This document shows, one piece after another, positions 25,873-33,636 of a DNA stretch of 64,000 nt. Both the position numbers and the translations under genes were made by a program. Below the pieces are notes generated by a model. The model saw only the letters and a list, made by a program, of their open reading frames with translations, had not been told where the DNA came from and ran no database searches. Position 1 is the stretch's first letter; every line of letters begins with the position of its first letter. The DNA lies in assembly GCA_031826515.1 (NCBI GenBank), contig CP134536.1, positions 1,252,001 to 1,316,000 on the forward strand, read 5' to 3'. The DNA comes from Flavobacteriaceae bacterium HL-DH10 (GTDB lineage: Bacteria; Bacteroidota; Bacteroidia; Flavobacteriales; Flavobacteriaceae).

Positions 25873-26913
25873 TTAAAAATTAAATCTTTCGATAAAATTT
25901 CCAATCAGTATTGGCACTGGATAATCATGAATTTCATCAATTAAAATACCCGCTTCTTTAAGTATACCTACATTAACAATCCAAAATTTAGTGTACAAGT
26001 GTTGGTGTGATAATTTATGAATAATAGTGTCCTTATTATATTGTACTAATTCAAAAGAAATATCTTTTAGTAAATCATGTTCAGAAATTAAAGGCTTTAA
26101 TGTTTTAACATCCATTTCATTTTCAGTTTCAATTAACGGAAACTGATATAAATTTTGCCAAATCCCTTTTCCTTGCCTTTTTTGCAAAATGGTTTTTTGG
26201 TCTACAGAAATAAAAACCAAAAAATTGAAATGTTTCTTTTTCGCTTTCGCAGATTTAATTTTAACTGGTAAATCACTAATCGTATTTTTATTAAAGGCGA
26301 TACAACTATCTTGAAACGGACAAATATTACAATCAGGATTTTTAGGCTTACACTGGATAGCCCCAAATTCCATAATAGCTTGATTAAAGTCTGCTGGATT
26401 ATTTACATCTATTAACTCTTGAGCCAATTGTTTAAATTCTTTAGAACCTTTTGATGAATTAATAGGTGTATCAATTCCAAAATAACGAGATAATACTCTA
26501 TAAACATTACCATCTACGACAGCTGCTACTTCGTTAAAACAAATAGAAGCAATAGCACTTGCAGTATAATCGCCTATACCTTTTAACTTTAATAAGTTTT
26601 TATAATTGTTTGGAAACTCTCCTTTTAACTCGTTAGCTACATGCTTAGAAGTAGCATGTAGATTTCTAGCTCGCGAGTAATATCCAAGCCCTTGCCAAAG
26701 TTTTAAAACATCACTTTCATTCGCATTGGCAAGGTCAAAAACAGTAGGGTATTTAGCAATAAAAGCTTCATAATATGGTAAGCCTTGTTTCACTTGTGTT
26801 TGCTGTAAAATAATTTCTGATAACCAAATATAATACGGGTTATTGGTTTGCCTCCACGGCAAATTCCTCTTGTTAATTGAATACCAATGTGTTAGTGTTT
26901 TTGAAAATATCAT
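25873..26913 (-). CDS. mutY: A/G-specific adenine glycosylase MutY
   Basis: This base-excision repair enzyme removes adenine paired with 8-oxoguanine. The HhH-GPD domain (about 1-215) shows WYSINKRNLPWRQ, SEIILQQTQV (catalytic Glu), LKGIGDYTASAIAS (helix-hairpin-helix) and VVDGNVYRVLSR (catalytic Asp). A four-cysteine iron-sulfur loop follows (C-x6-C-x2-C-x5-C in CKPKNPDCNICPFQDSC). A NUDIX-like C-terminal domain, used to recognise 8-oxoG, follows from about 225. I start at 26913 (MIFSKTLTHWY), giving 346 residues; the ATG at 26937 would add eight hydrophobic residues. It is divergent from the HU gene. Confidence 0.95.
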   Translation of the reverse strand: MIFSKTLTHWYSINKRNLPWRQTNNPYYIWLSEIILQQTQVKQGLPYYEAFIAKYPTVFDLANANESDVLKLWQGLGYYSRARNLHATSKHVANELKGEFPNNYKNLLKLKGIGDYTASAIASICFNEVAAVVDGNVYRVLSRYFGIDTPINSSKGSKEFKQLAQELIDVNNPADFNQAIMEFGAIQCKPKNPDCNICPFQDSCIAFNKNTISDLPVKIKSAKAKKKHFNFLVFISVDQKTILQKRQGKGIWQNLYQFPLIETENEMDVKTLKPLISEHDLLKDISFELVQYNKDTIIHKLSHQHLYTKFWIVNVGILKEAGILIDEIHDYPVPILIGNFIERFNF

Positions 26914-26975
26914 TAATTGAATAAATAAGGGAAACAAAAATAAACGTTTATAATCTTAAATTTTAATGAATTAGG

Positions 26976-27008
26976 TTTGAAATATTGAATATTTAATTCC
27001 TATATTTG
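26976..27008 (+). promoter_or_regulatory. Bacteroidota-type promoter of the HU gene
   Basis: TTTG (26976-26979), a 21-base spacer and TATATTTG (27001-27008) match the Bacteroidota consensus closely. The -7 element is 47 bases before the HU start codon, in the divergent region opposite mutY. Confidence 0.82.
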
Positions 27009-27055
27009 CATCCCTTTAAAATTATATATAGTAACCTAAAAATAAAATATTAAAA

Positions 27056-27346
27056 ATGACGAAGGCGGATTTAGTAGCGAAGATTTCTGATAAATTAGGA
27101 ATTGAAAAAGGAGATGTTCAAGCAACTGTTGAAACATTTATGGAAGAAGTAAAAACTTCTTTAGAAAGTGGTGATAATGTTTACTTAAGAGGTTTTGGAA
27201 GCTTTATTATTAAAACTAGAGCTGAAAAAACTGGTAGAAACATTTCTAAAAATACTACAATAAAAATACCAGCTCATAATATTCCTGCATTTAAGCCTGC
27301 AAAAGTTTTTGTTGAAGGTGTTAAAACAAATGTAGACGTTAAATAA
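27056..27346 (+). CDS. HU/IHF-family DNA-binding protein
   Basis: A 96-residue histone-like protein. The N-terminal helices (MTKADLVAKISDKLGIEKGDVQATVETFMEEV) are followed by the beta-arm region GDNVYLRGFGSFIIKTRAEKTGRN and the DNA-clamping arm with NTTIKIPAHNIPAFKPAK, where the Pro intercalates DNA. The HNIPAFKPAK ending is the usual HU/IHF signature. A well-formed promoter lies upstream. A 30-residue highly basic protein is encoded 38 bases downstream, before a terminator, so the two are probably one transcript. HU against an IHF subunit cannot be separated by eye. Confidence 0.93.
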   Translation: MTKADLVAKISDKLGIEKGDVQATVETFMEEVKTSLESGDNVYLRGFGSFIIKTRAEKTGRNISKNTTIKIPAHNIPAFKPAKVFVEGVKTNVDVK

Positions 27347-27384
27347 AGCATTAAAATAAATTATTAATTTAAAAAACTCAATGT

Positions 27385-27477
27385 ATGCCAAGTGGTAAAA
27401 AACGCAAGAGACATAAGGTAGCAACGCACAAGCGTAAGAAACGCAGACGCGCTAACCGTCACAAAAAGAAAAAATAA
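27385..27477 (+). CDS. 30-residue lysine/arginine-rich microprotein, possible small ribosomal protein
   Basis: A short ORF begins MPSGKKRKRHKVATHKRKK and ends in KKKK, with 20 Lys or Arg among 30 residues. Its composition resembles AURKAIP1/COX24-type small ribosomal proteins (related to mitochondrial mS38 and actinobacterial bS22). I recall similar peptides encoded after HU genes in other Flavobacteriia. It sits 38 bases after the HU stop and just before a strong terminator, which supports translation. The basic composition suggests rRNA or DNA binding; a ribosomal role is inference. It could also be an RNA-bound peptide of another kind. An earlier ATG at 27381 is in another frame and stops after five codons. 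Confidence 0.72.
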   Translation: MPSGKKRKRHKVATHKRKKRRRANRHKKKK

Positions 27478-27487
27478 ACCACAAAAG

Positions 27488-27512
27488 AGTAGTTAGATTA
27501 ACTACTTTTTTT
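27488..27512 (+). terminator. Terminator of the HU-microprotein operon
   Basis: AGTAGTTA and TAACTACT form an 8-bp perfect stem with a 3-base loop, followed by a T run. It lies 10 bases after the microprotein stop codon. Confidence 0.8.
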
Positions 27513-27558
27513 GGTTTTAAAAAAAACGTTCTTTGAAATGAGTTCTTAAAAAATTTCA

Positions 27559-27732
27559 CACTTATATAAGTGCTTTTTGAACTCCACGGATTTAATAAAT
27601 CCTGTGAAGTCTATTAATTAAAATTAATTAATAGATGAATAATGTATAATCCATCTGTACAGTTCAGTGAACAGTAAACAGTTACAGTTAGCAGTAAAAA
27701 TTACTGTAAACCGTAAACTGACACTGTGAACT
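27559..27732 (+). promoter_or_regulatory. Hairpin-rich leader upstream of the RNase E/G gene
   Basis: Between the HU terminator and the RNase gene lie four successive inverted repeats. They are a perfect 14-base palindrome CACTTATATAAGTG (27559-27572), a hairpin pairing CCACGGATTT with AAATCCTGTG (27584-27607), a palindrome at 27611-27634, and a long imperfect hairpin at 27661-27732 whose ends are AGTTCA and TGAACT. The last one is rich in CAGT units. Such structure could be a 5' untranslated region that the RNase itself processes, as known for rne of E. coli; this is inference. No promoter of the standard pattern was found here. Confidence 0.45.
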
Positions 27733-27758
27733 AGAAAGTATGGATAAAAATTAACTAA

Positions 27759-29306
27759 ATGGATAAAGAATTGATCATTAGATCTAGTTCCGAAGAAGTT
27801 GATTTTGCCTTATTAAAAGATGGAAAACTTATTGAATTACAGAAAGATGAAGGGGTTAATAACTTTTCGGTTGGTGATGTGTTTATAGCCAAAATAAGAA
27901 AAGCTGTTCCTGGTTTAAATGCTGCATTTGTAAATGTAGGTTATGAGAAAGATGCTTTTTTGCATTATCATGATTTAGGACCAAAACTTCCTTCACTTTT
28001 AAAATTCACAAAAAGTGTAAGCGCAGGTAAACTAAAAGATTTTTCTTTAAAAAATTTCCCATTTGAAAAAGATATTGATAAAGACGGAAAAATTTCTGAT
28101 GTCTTAAAATCAAATCAATCGCTATTAGTACAAATAGTAAAAGAACCAATTTCTACAAAGGGCCCTAGAATAAGCTCAGAGCTTTCTATTGCTGGTAGAT
28201 ATATTGTTTTAGTTCCTTTTTCTAGTCGTATTTCTATTTCTCAAAAAATAGAAGACAAAGAAGAGAAAGACCGATTAAAACGATTGGTAAAAAGTATCAC
28301 ACCGCAAGGTTTTGGTATTATAGTTCGTACTGTAGCACAAGGCAAAAAAGTAGCAGAGCTAGATAAAGATTTACAAAATTTGCTTAGTCGTTGGACGGCA
28401 ATGTGTAAAAAGCTACACAAAGCACATCATCCGAGTAAAGTATTAGGAGAAATGAATAAAGCCTCGTCTATTTTGCGAGATATATTTAACGACACCTTTA
28501 CAGGAATTACTGTTGATGATGAAGAGCTTTACATCCAAATTAAAGATTACGTGCAAGAAATTGCACCAAACAAAGAATCAATAGTAAAATTGTATCAGTC
28601 TAATATCCCTGTTTTTGAAAAATTTGGGATTGAAAGACAAATAAAAACCTCCTTTGGTAAAACCGTTTCTATGGCAAAAGGTGCGTATCTAGTAATAGAA
28701 CACACTGAAGCACTACATGTTATAGATGTAAACAGCGGTAATAGATCTAACAAAGCCAACAGTCAAGAGGATACAGCATTAGAAGTTAATTTAATAGCTG
28801 CTACCGAAATGGCTCGTCAATTACGTTTACGTGATATGGGCGGCATTATTGTAGTAGACTTTATAGATATGACCAATGCTGAAAACAGGCAAAAGCTTTT
28901 TAATCACCTTCGTGATGAAATGAAAGATGATAGAGCTAAACACAAAATATTGCCTCCAAGTAAATTTGGATTGATACAAATAACTAGACAACGCGTTCGC
29001 CCAGAAATGAACATTAAAACACGTGAGGAAAATCCGGATGTGATTATTAATGGCACTGAGGTTGAAGCACCAATAGGAATTGTGCAAAAAATAACACACG
29101 ACCTTGAACAACTATTAAAAAAAGACTATAAAAAGCTGACTTTAAACACACATCCTTTTATAGCAGCCTTCTTAACAAAAGGCTTTCCATCTATACGTTC
29201 TAAATGGTTTTTAGAACACAAAAAATGGGTTAAAATATTACCAAGAGACGCTTACACGTACTTAGAATATCATTTTTTTGATAAAGATGGTAATCGAATT
29301 AAATAA
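27759..29306 (+). CDS. rng: Ribonuclease E/G family endoribonuclease
   Basis: A 515-residue RNase G-type protein. An S1 domain (about 37-130) is opened by FSVGDVFIAKIRKAVPGLNAAFVNVGYEKDAFLHYHDLG. The RNase H-like and 5' sensor regions follow (GFGIIVRTVAQGK). The catalytic DNase I-like domain includes EALHVIDVNSGNRS and LRDMGGIIVVDFIDM, which hold the magnesium-binding Asp residues. It lacks the long disordered C-terminal scaffold of RNase E, so it is closer to RNase G in length. It should cut single-stranded RNA in rRNA maturation and mRNA decay. It is monocistronic, with a structured leader before it and a terminator behind it. Confidence 0.92.
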   Translation: MDKELIIRSSSEEVDFALLKDGKLIELQKDEGVNNFSVGDVFIAKIRKAVPGLNAAFVNVGYEKDAFLHYHDLGPKLPSLLKFTKSVSAGKLKDFSLKNFPFEKDIDKDGKISDVLKSNQSLLVQIVKEPISTKGPRISSELSIAGRYIVLVPFSSRISISQKIEDKEEKDRLKRLVKSITPQGFGIIVRTVAQGKKVAELDKDLQNLLSRWTAMCKKLHKAHHPSKVLGEMNKASSILRDIFNDTFTGITVDDEELYIQIKDYVQEIAPNKESIVKLYQSNIPVFEKFGIERQIKTSFGKTVSMAKGAYLVIEHTEALHVIDVNSGNRSNKANSQEDTALEVNLIAATEMARQLRLRDMGGIIVVDFIDMTNAENRQKLFNHLRDEMKDDRAKHKILPPSKFGLIQITRQRVRPEMNIKTREENPDVIINGTEVEAPIGIVQKITHDLEQLLKKDYKKLTLNTHPFIAAFLTKGFPSIRSKWFLEHKKWVKILPRDAYTYLEYHFFDKDGNRIK

Positions 29307-29308
29307 TT

Positions 29309-29345
29309 AAAAAACCCGCTACTTTATATAGTTTGCGGGTTTTTG
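29309..29345 (+). terminator. Terminator of the RNase E/G gene
   Basis: AAAACCCGC and GCGGGTTTT form a GC-rich stem around a loop of about 13 bases, followed by T-rich sequence. It starts 3 bases after the stop codon. Confidence 0.75.
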
Positions 29346-29500
29346 TTTTTATATAAGTTTTAGTTTTATATCTGCTTTAAAATCACCGATAAAAGAGGTT
29401 AGGAAATTATATTTTACATCCAAATTTTTCTGAAACTATTCTATCCATGATGGCAACTTAAAAATGTAAGTTCCATCGAAACGGCATTAATTCAAATTTT

Positions 29501-29529
29501 TGAGATGCTTAAACGAGTTCAGCATGACA
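29501..29529 (+). repeat. Short palindromic intergenic repeat
   Basis: TGAGATGCTTAAACG then AGTTCAGCATGACA has ATGCTtAA and TTcAGCAT as near-complementary arms. It looks like a member of the dispersed intergenic palindromes of Flavobacteriaceae. It lies just beyond the 3' end of the metallopeptidase gene. Confidence 0.45.
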
Positions 29530-29535
29530 TATCTT

Positions 29536-30435
29536 TTACAACGACGGAGCATTGAAGGTATCTCCTTGAGATAAGTCGCCCGTTTCAAATCCCTTTTTAA
29601 ACCAACGCATGCGCTGTGCAGAAGTGCCATGGGTAAACGAATCTGGCACCACTCTACCCGTTGACTGTTTTTGTAATCTATCATCTCCAATGGCATTAGC
29701 CGCATTTAAGGCTTCTTCAAGATCGCCAGTTTCCATCATACGCGTCATCGTTTGTGAATGATGCGCCCAAACACCAGCTAAAAAATCGGCCTGAAGCTCC
29801 AATTTAACTGAATGTTTATTGTATTCAACCTCACTAACCTGACCTCTTAATCGTTGCACTTTTTCAGAAATTCCTGTAATTTTTTGAATATGATGCCCAA
29901 CTTCGTGCGCAATCACATAAGCCTGAGCAAAGTCTCCAGGTGCATTTAACCTTCTTTCCATATCATCAAAAAAACTTAAATCTAGATATAATTTCTCATC
30001 GCCTGGACAATAAAAAGGTCCTGTAGCACTTGAAGCTGAACCACAAGCAGAAGACACAGAACCTGTAAAAAGCACTAAGGTTGGCTCTCTGTAATCATCT
30101 AAAAGTTTATTCCACACATCTTCTGTATTTGCTAGGATGGTCGCACTAAATTCAGCTAATTCTTGGTCTTTTGCACTTGCTGTATATGGCGAAGAAGATT
30201 CAGTTTGTACTCCCCCACCACTTAAAAACTGACTTATTAGAGTTAATGGATTTTTGCCCATTATTAAAGAAACAACCAAAAATGCACCAACAATAAACAG
30301 TCCAACTTTTGAAAAAAGAATCTTAAGCAATGGCCTTAATAATGATGGATTAAATCCGCCTATTCCTTGACCAGAACTACGTTTACCTCTACGATCTTCA
30401 ATATTGGAGCTCTGCCTTTTACCTTTCCATTTCAT
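29536..30435 (-). CDS. Neutral zinc metallopeptidase, YpfJ family
   Basis: A 299-residue membrane-anchored protein of the YpfJ/KPN_02809 family. A short basic cytoplasmic N-terminus (MKWKGKRQSSNIEDRRGKRS) leads into one membrane helix (about 45-65). The rest faces outward: VWNKLLDDYREPTLVLFTG, SACGSASSATGPFYCPGDEKLYLDLSFF with a cysteine pair, and the zinc motif AHEVGHHIQ (HExxH). ELQADFLAGVWAHH downstream supplies the third ligand region, and GTSAQRMRWFKKGFETGD ends the protein. Substrates are unknown. The 65-base gap from the aldo/keto reductase in the same direction allows co-transcription. Confidence 0.87.
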   Translation of the reverse strand: MKWKGKRQSSNIEDRRGKRSSGQGIGGFNPSLLRPLLKILFSKVGLFIVGAFLVVSLIMGKNPLTLISQFLSGGGVQTESSSPYTASAKDQELAEFSATILANTEDVWNKLLDDYREPTLVLFTGSVSSACGSASSATGPFYCPGDEKLYLDLSFFDDMERRLNAPGDFAQAYVIAHEVGHHIQKITGISEKVQRLRGQVSEVEYNKHSVKLELQADFLAGVWAHHSQTMTRMMETGDLEEALNAANAIGDDRLQKQSTGRVVPDSFTHGTSAQRMRWFKKGFETGDLSQGDTFNAPSL

Positions 30436-30499
30436 ATTGATTGCTAATTTATTAGTTGTTTTATATGACTTATATTTTAATTATAATTGCTCTAAAACA

Positions 30500-31537
30500 T
30501 TAACAAGCTGGATTTGGCAACTCAGCGTGCACTTCATTAATTTGTTCTAACAACTCATCACTTAAAGTCATATCTATAGAACCTATATTCTCTTTAAGCT
30601 GTTCTAAACTAGTAGCACCAATTATATTACTAGTTACAAAAGGTTGTTGTGTAACAAATGCTAAACTCATTTGTGCCAAGGTTATATTATTATCCTCTGC
30701 TATTTTTAAATAGCGTTTTGCAGCTTCTGTACATTGATCGCTACTATAACGTGCAAATCTTGGAAATAATTTAAGTCGGGAATTATCCCCCGCAACACCT
30801 TTAATATACTTGCCTGAAAGCACTCCAAAAGCCATTGGTGAATAGGCTAATAAACCAATATTTTCACGTAGAGACACTTCAGCCATATCGCCTTCAAAAA
30901 CTCTATTAATAAGTGAATAAGCATTTTGTATGGTTATCATTCGGGGTAAATCATTTATTTTAGATTCTTCCATATAGCGCATCGCACCCCAGGCTTTTTC
31001 ATTAGACATACCTATATGGCGAATTTTACCTGCTTTAATTTGTTCGTTTAAAGCATGTAATACTTCATTAAAATTATCTTTCCAAACATCATCAGGATTA
31101 TGCTTATAATCTCGTACTCCAAACGTATTGGTTTGTCGCTCTGGCCAATGTAATTGAAATACATCTATATAATCTGTTTGCAAACGTTTTAACTCATTAT
31201 TTACAGCATCATTTATGGCATTTTTACTAAAACCTGTTGTACGAATATGAGCTGTATAATCGCCAGGTCCGGCAATTTTTGAAGCAATAACAACCTTGCT
31301 TCTATTGCTGGTTTTTTGTAACCAAGTGCCAATAATTTCACTTGTTCTACCTTGTGTTTCGGCAGTTGCAGGAACCGGATACACTTCGGCGGTATCAATA
31401 AAATTGACACCTTGCTCAAAAGCATAATCTAATTGTTCGTGACCTTCAGCTTCTGTGTTTTGGTTTCCCCAAGTCATAGAGCCTAAACATATTTTACTAA
31501 CTTTAATATTGGTATTTGGTAGTGTTGTATATTTCAT
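30500..31537 (-). CDS. Aldo/keto reductase, Tas-like
   Basis: A 345-residue NADPH-dependent oxidoreductase with a TIM barrel. The active-site tetrad can be seen in FIDTAEVYPV (Asp and Tyr), VVIASKIAGP (Lys) and DYIDVFQLHWPERQ (His). The cofactor end is present as IIGATSLEQLKENIGSID. The overall sequence, including KICLGSMTWGNQNTEAEGHEQLDYA, closely resembles E. coli Tas. The physiological substrate is not known. It is preceded by a 180-base gap that contains the terminator of the OmpA-family gene and one repeat. Confidence 0.87.
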   Translation of the reverse strand: MKYTTLPNTNIKVSKICLGSMTWGNQNTEAEGHEQLDYAFEQGVNFIDTAEVYPVPATAETQGRTSEIIGTWLQKTSNRSKVVIASKIAGPGDYTAHIRTTGFSKNAINDAVNNELKRLQTDYIDVFQLHWPERQTNTFGVRDYKHNPDDVWKDNFNEVLHALNEQIKAGKIRHIGMSNEKAWGAMRYMEESKINDLPRMITIQNAYSLINRVFEGDMAEVSLRENIGLLAYSPMAFGVLSGKYIKGVAGDNSRLKLFPRFARYSSDQCTEAAKRYLKIAEDNNITLAQMSLAFVTQQPFVTSNIIGATSLEQLKENIGSIDMTLSDELLEQINEVHAELPNPAC

Positions 31538-31624
31538 AATTACTTTTTATCATTCTCCTTAGTATGGCAGAAATCTTTTTAATTAAAACTCAAATTTATT
31601 AATATTTACAAAAAGCCTAAAGAT

Positions 31625-31660
31625 AAAAAACCTTTCAAGTTAAATAAAACTTGAAAGGTT
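31625..31660 (-). terminator. Terminator downstream of the OmpA-family gene
   Basis: AACCTTTCAAGT and its complement form a perfect 12-bp stem with an 8-base loop. On the minus strand it is followed by TTTTTTATCTTT. Confidence 0.8.
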
Positions 31661-31684
31661 ATAAAATTATAATCAAATCAATTT

Positions 31685-31713
31685 ATAGATTCCCGCTTTT
31701 ACGGAAATGACAA
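31685..31713 (-). repeat. Copy of the GTCATTCCTGC-type dispersed repeat
   Basis: On the minus strand it reads GTCATTTCC, GTAAAAGC, GGGAATCTA, with TTCC and GGGAA arms. It has the same GTCAT...ATCT frame as the copy at 17180. It lies between the OmpA gene and its terminator hairpin. Confidence 0.5.
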
Positions 31714-31718
31714 AAAGT

Positions 31719-32678
31719 TTAATTATCGTTTAACAATTTGGACAATTCATCTAATTTAGGTGTTAAAACGACCTCGATACGTCTATTTTTTGCTCTTCCC
31801 TCTGGAGTATCATTTGTAGCTATTGGAGCAAATTCACCACGTCCTGCTGCGGTTAAATTTCCAGCATTAATAGCCACATTTTCTCTTAGGATATTAACTA
31901 TTGATGTCGCACGTTTGGTTGATAAATCCCAATTACCTTTTAATTGTCCGCTACCTTGGTAAGGTACATTATCGGTATGTCCTTCGATTAAAACAGCGAT
32001 GTCTGGATTATCTCCCAATACACTGCCTAATTGCTGAACTGCTCTTCTACCTTCAGTTCCAACAGCCCAACTTCCTGAACTAAATAACAATTTATTTTCC
32101 ATAGACACATACACCTTACCATCACGCTGTTCTACAGTTAAACCTTTACCTTCAAAATCGGTTAACGCTCTTGAAATAGCATTTTTTAAGGCTGTCATAG
32201 CAGCATCTTTAGAAGCTATTACATTTTCTAATTCGGCTACTCGGATAGAACGTTCTTCTAATTCTCTTTTAAGTTTTTCTAAACGAGCATTTTCATTAGC
32301 TAAAGCTTGTTCTTTAGCTTCTAACTGTGCTAATAATTCTCTGTTTTTTTGAGAATTAGCAGCAATAGCCTTAGAGCTATTCTTTTCTAAAGCATCATAA
32401 GACGCTTTTAGATTATCTAAATTAGATTTTGTCGCATTATAATCGGTTTGTAATTTATCGCGTTCTGCTAAAGCCTCATCATAGGCGGATTTCAGTTGCT
32501 TTAGTTCATTTTCGGCAGCATTTTTATCGCTTAAAAGCGATTCGTTATCATCAGAAAGTTTTCTATTTTCTTTCTTTAAATTATTATATTTCCCTTCTAA
32601 ATCTTTGTATATTTTTGGTGAAACACAAGAAGCAAAAAAGGTTAACACTAATACGGCTAATGAAATTTTTTTTATCAT
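31719..32678 (-). CDS. OmpA-family peptidoglycan-binding lipoprotein with long coiled coil
   Basis: A 319-residue lipoprotein (FFASC, Cys18). Residues about 25-170 form one continuous coiled coil rich in Glu, Lys and Leu heptads. The C-terminal OmpA/MotB domain (about 195-305) has the peptidoglycan-binding pattern: LIEGHTDNVPYQGSG, NWDLSTKRATSIVNIL and NDTPEGRAKNRRIEVVL. The protein probably spans from the outer membrane to the cell wall through its rod. It is 25 bases after exonuclease III in the same direction, and a terminator follows. OmpA/coiled-coil proteins of this kind are common in Flavobacteriia; a specific role, such as a motor or cell-wall anchor, is not shown. Confidence 0.9.
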   Translation of the reverse strand: MIKKISLAVLVLTFFASCVSPKIYKDLEGKYNNLKKENRKLSDDNESLLSDKNAAENELKQLKSAYDEALAERDKLQTDYNATKSNLDNLKASYDALEKNSSKAIAANSQKNRELLAQLEAKEQALANENARLEKLKRELEERSIRVAELENVIASKDAAMTALKNAISRALTDFEGKGLTVEQRDGKVYVSMENKLLFSSGSWAVGTEGRRAVQQLGSVLGDNPDIAVLIEGHTDNVPYQGSGQLKGNWDLSTKRATSIVNILRENVAINAGNLTAAGRGEFAPIATNDTPEGRAKNRRIEVVLTPKLDELSKLLNDN

Positions 32679-32703
32679 TTTATTAAAATTCTATTTGGGT
32701 TAT

Positions 32704-33465
32704 TTAATTTTCTATTTCTACTAAAATCGGACAATGATCGCTATGTACAGCTTCCGAAAGTATAACGGCTCTTTTTATGTTTTCTTGTAATCGTTTTGAA
32801 ACCATAGCATAATCTAATCGCCAACCTTTATTATTTGCTCTAGAATTAGCTCGATAACTCCACCAACTGTATTGCTGTTCTTCCTGATTTAAATACCTGA
32901 ATGAGTCTACAAACCCACTACCAATAAAACGTCCAATCCACTCCCGCTCTTCTGGCAAAAACCCAGATACACCTTTCATTTTGGGGTTATGAATGTCTAT
33001 TTCTTCATGACAAATATTATAATCACCACAAATAACCAAATTAGGAAAGCCTATTTTCAATGTATTGATATACTCTTGAAACATGTCCATGTATTCTAAC
33101 TTATGGTCTAAGCGTGCATCATTAGTTCCAGATGGTAAATACAAACTCATTACCGAAACGCCATCAAAATCTGCACGAATATTTCTTCCTTCGAAGTCCA
33201 TTGACTCAATTCCTGTGCCATACTCAACATGATTAGGTTTTATTTTACTTAAAATAGCAACCCCACTATATCCTTTTTTTTCTGCACTAAACCAATAACT
33301 GTAATTATAACCTGCTTCAATAAAAACATCTAAATCTAACTGCTCTTTTAATGCTTTAATTTCTTGCAAACAAATAACATCTGGATTAGCCGCTTTTAAC
33401 CATTTTATAAAGCCTTTATTAATTGCCGCTCGAATACCGTTTACGTTATAGGATATAATTTTCAT
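32704..33465 (-). CDS. xth: Exodeoxyribonuclease III
   Basis: The 253-residue product is an AP endonuclease/3'-5' exonuclease of the EEP fold. It shows MKIISYNVNGIRAAINKGF (metal-binding Asn), DVICLQEIKA (catalytic Glu), CGDYNICHEEIDI (catalytic Asp and Asn), WRLDYAMVS and SEAVHSDHCPILVEI (final Asp-His pair). It cuts abasic sites and trims damaged 3' ends, and so complements MutY encoded elsewhere in this window. It is divergent from the large outer-membrane protein gene, with about 170 bases between them. The OmpA-family gene follows 25 bases later. Confidence 0.95.
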   Translation of the reverse strand: MKIISYNVNGIRAAINKGFIKWLKAANPDVICLQEIKALKEQLDLDVFIEAGYNYSYWFSAEKKGYSGVAILSKIKPNHVEYGTGIESMDFEGRNIRADFDGVSVMSLYLPSGTNDARLDHKLEYMDMFQEYINTLKIGFPNLVICGDYNICHEEIDIHNPKMKGVSGFLPEEREWIGRFIGSGFVDSFRYLNQEEQQYSWWSYRANSRANNKGWRLDYAMVSKRLQENIKRAVILSEAVHSDHCPILVEIEN

Positions 33466-33636
33466 ATTTTACTTATTCAAATTAAAAACTCAATCTTAGT
33501 TGTGATAACCCTTTATTTAAAAGCGTTATTTTTAGCTAAAATAAATAATACGCTACTTTTACACTATTAAATACAATAGGAGTTTTAACGAAGCTATTAA
33601 CAAAATATTTTCAACGATTTACAGTTTAAATATCTA

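Noticed and set aside
27185-27424. 79-codon minus-strand ORF over the HU gene and microprotein
   Set aside because: It is antisense to two supported genes and rich in Phe, Tyr and Cys as expected for the reverse of Lys/Glu-rich coding DNA.
27661-27732. Possible CRISPR-like array of CAGT units
   Set aside because: The units are short, unequal and without regular spacers, and no cas genes lie nearby.
29487-29705. 72-codon minus-strand ORF at the end of the zinc peptidase gene
   Set aside because: It overlaps the peptidase in another frame and covers a palindromic repeat; no family pattern.
32429-32686. 85-codon plus-strand ORF antisense to the OmpA-family gene
   Set aside because: It mirrors the coiled-coil codons of the opposite strand and has no independent support.
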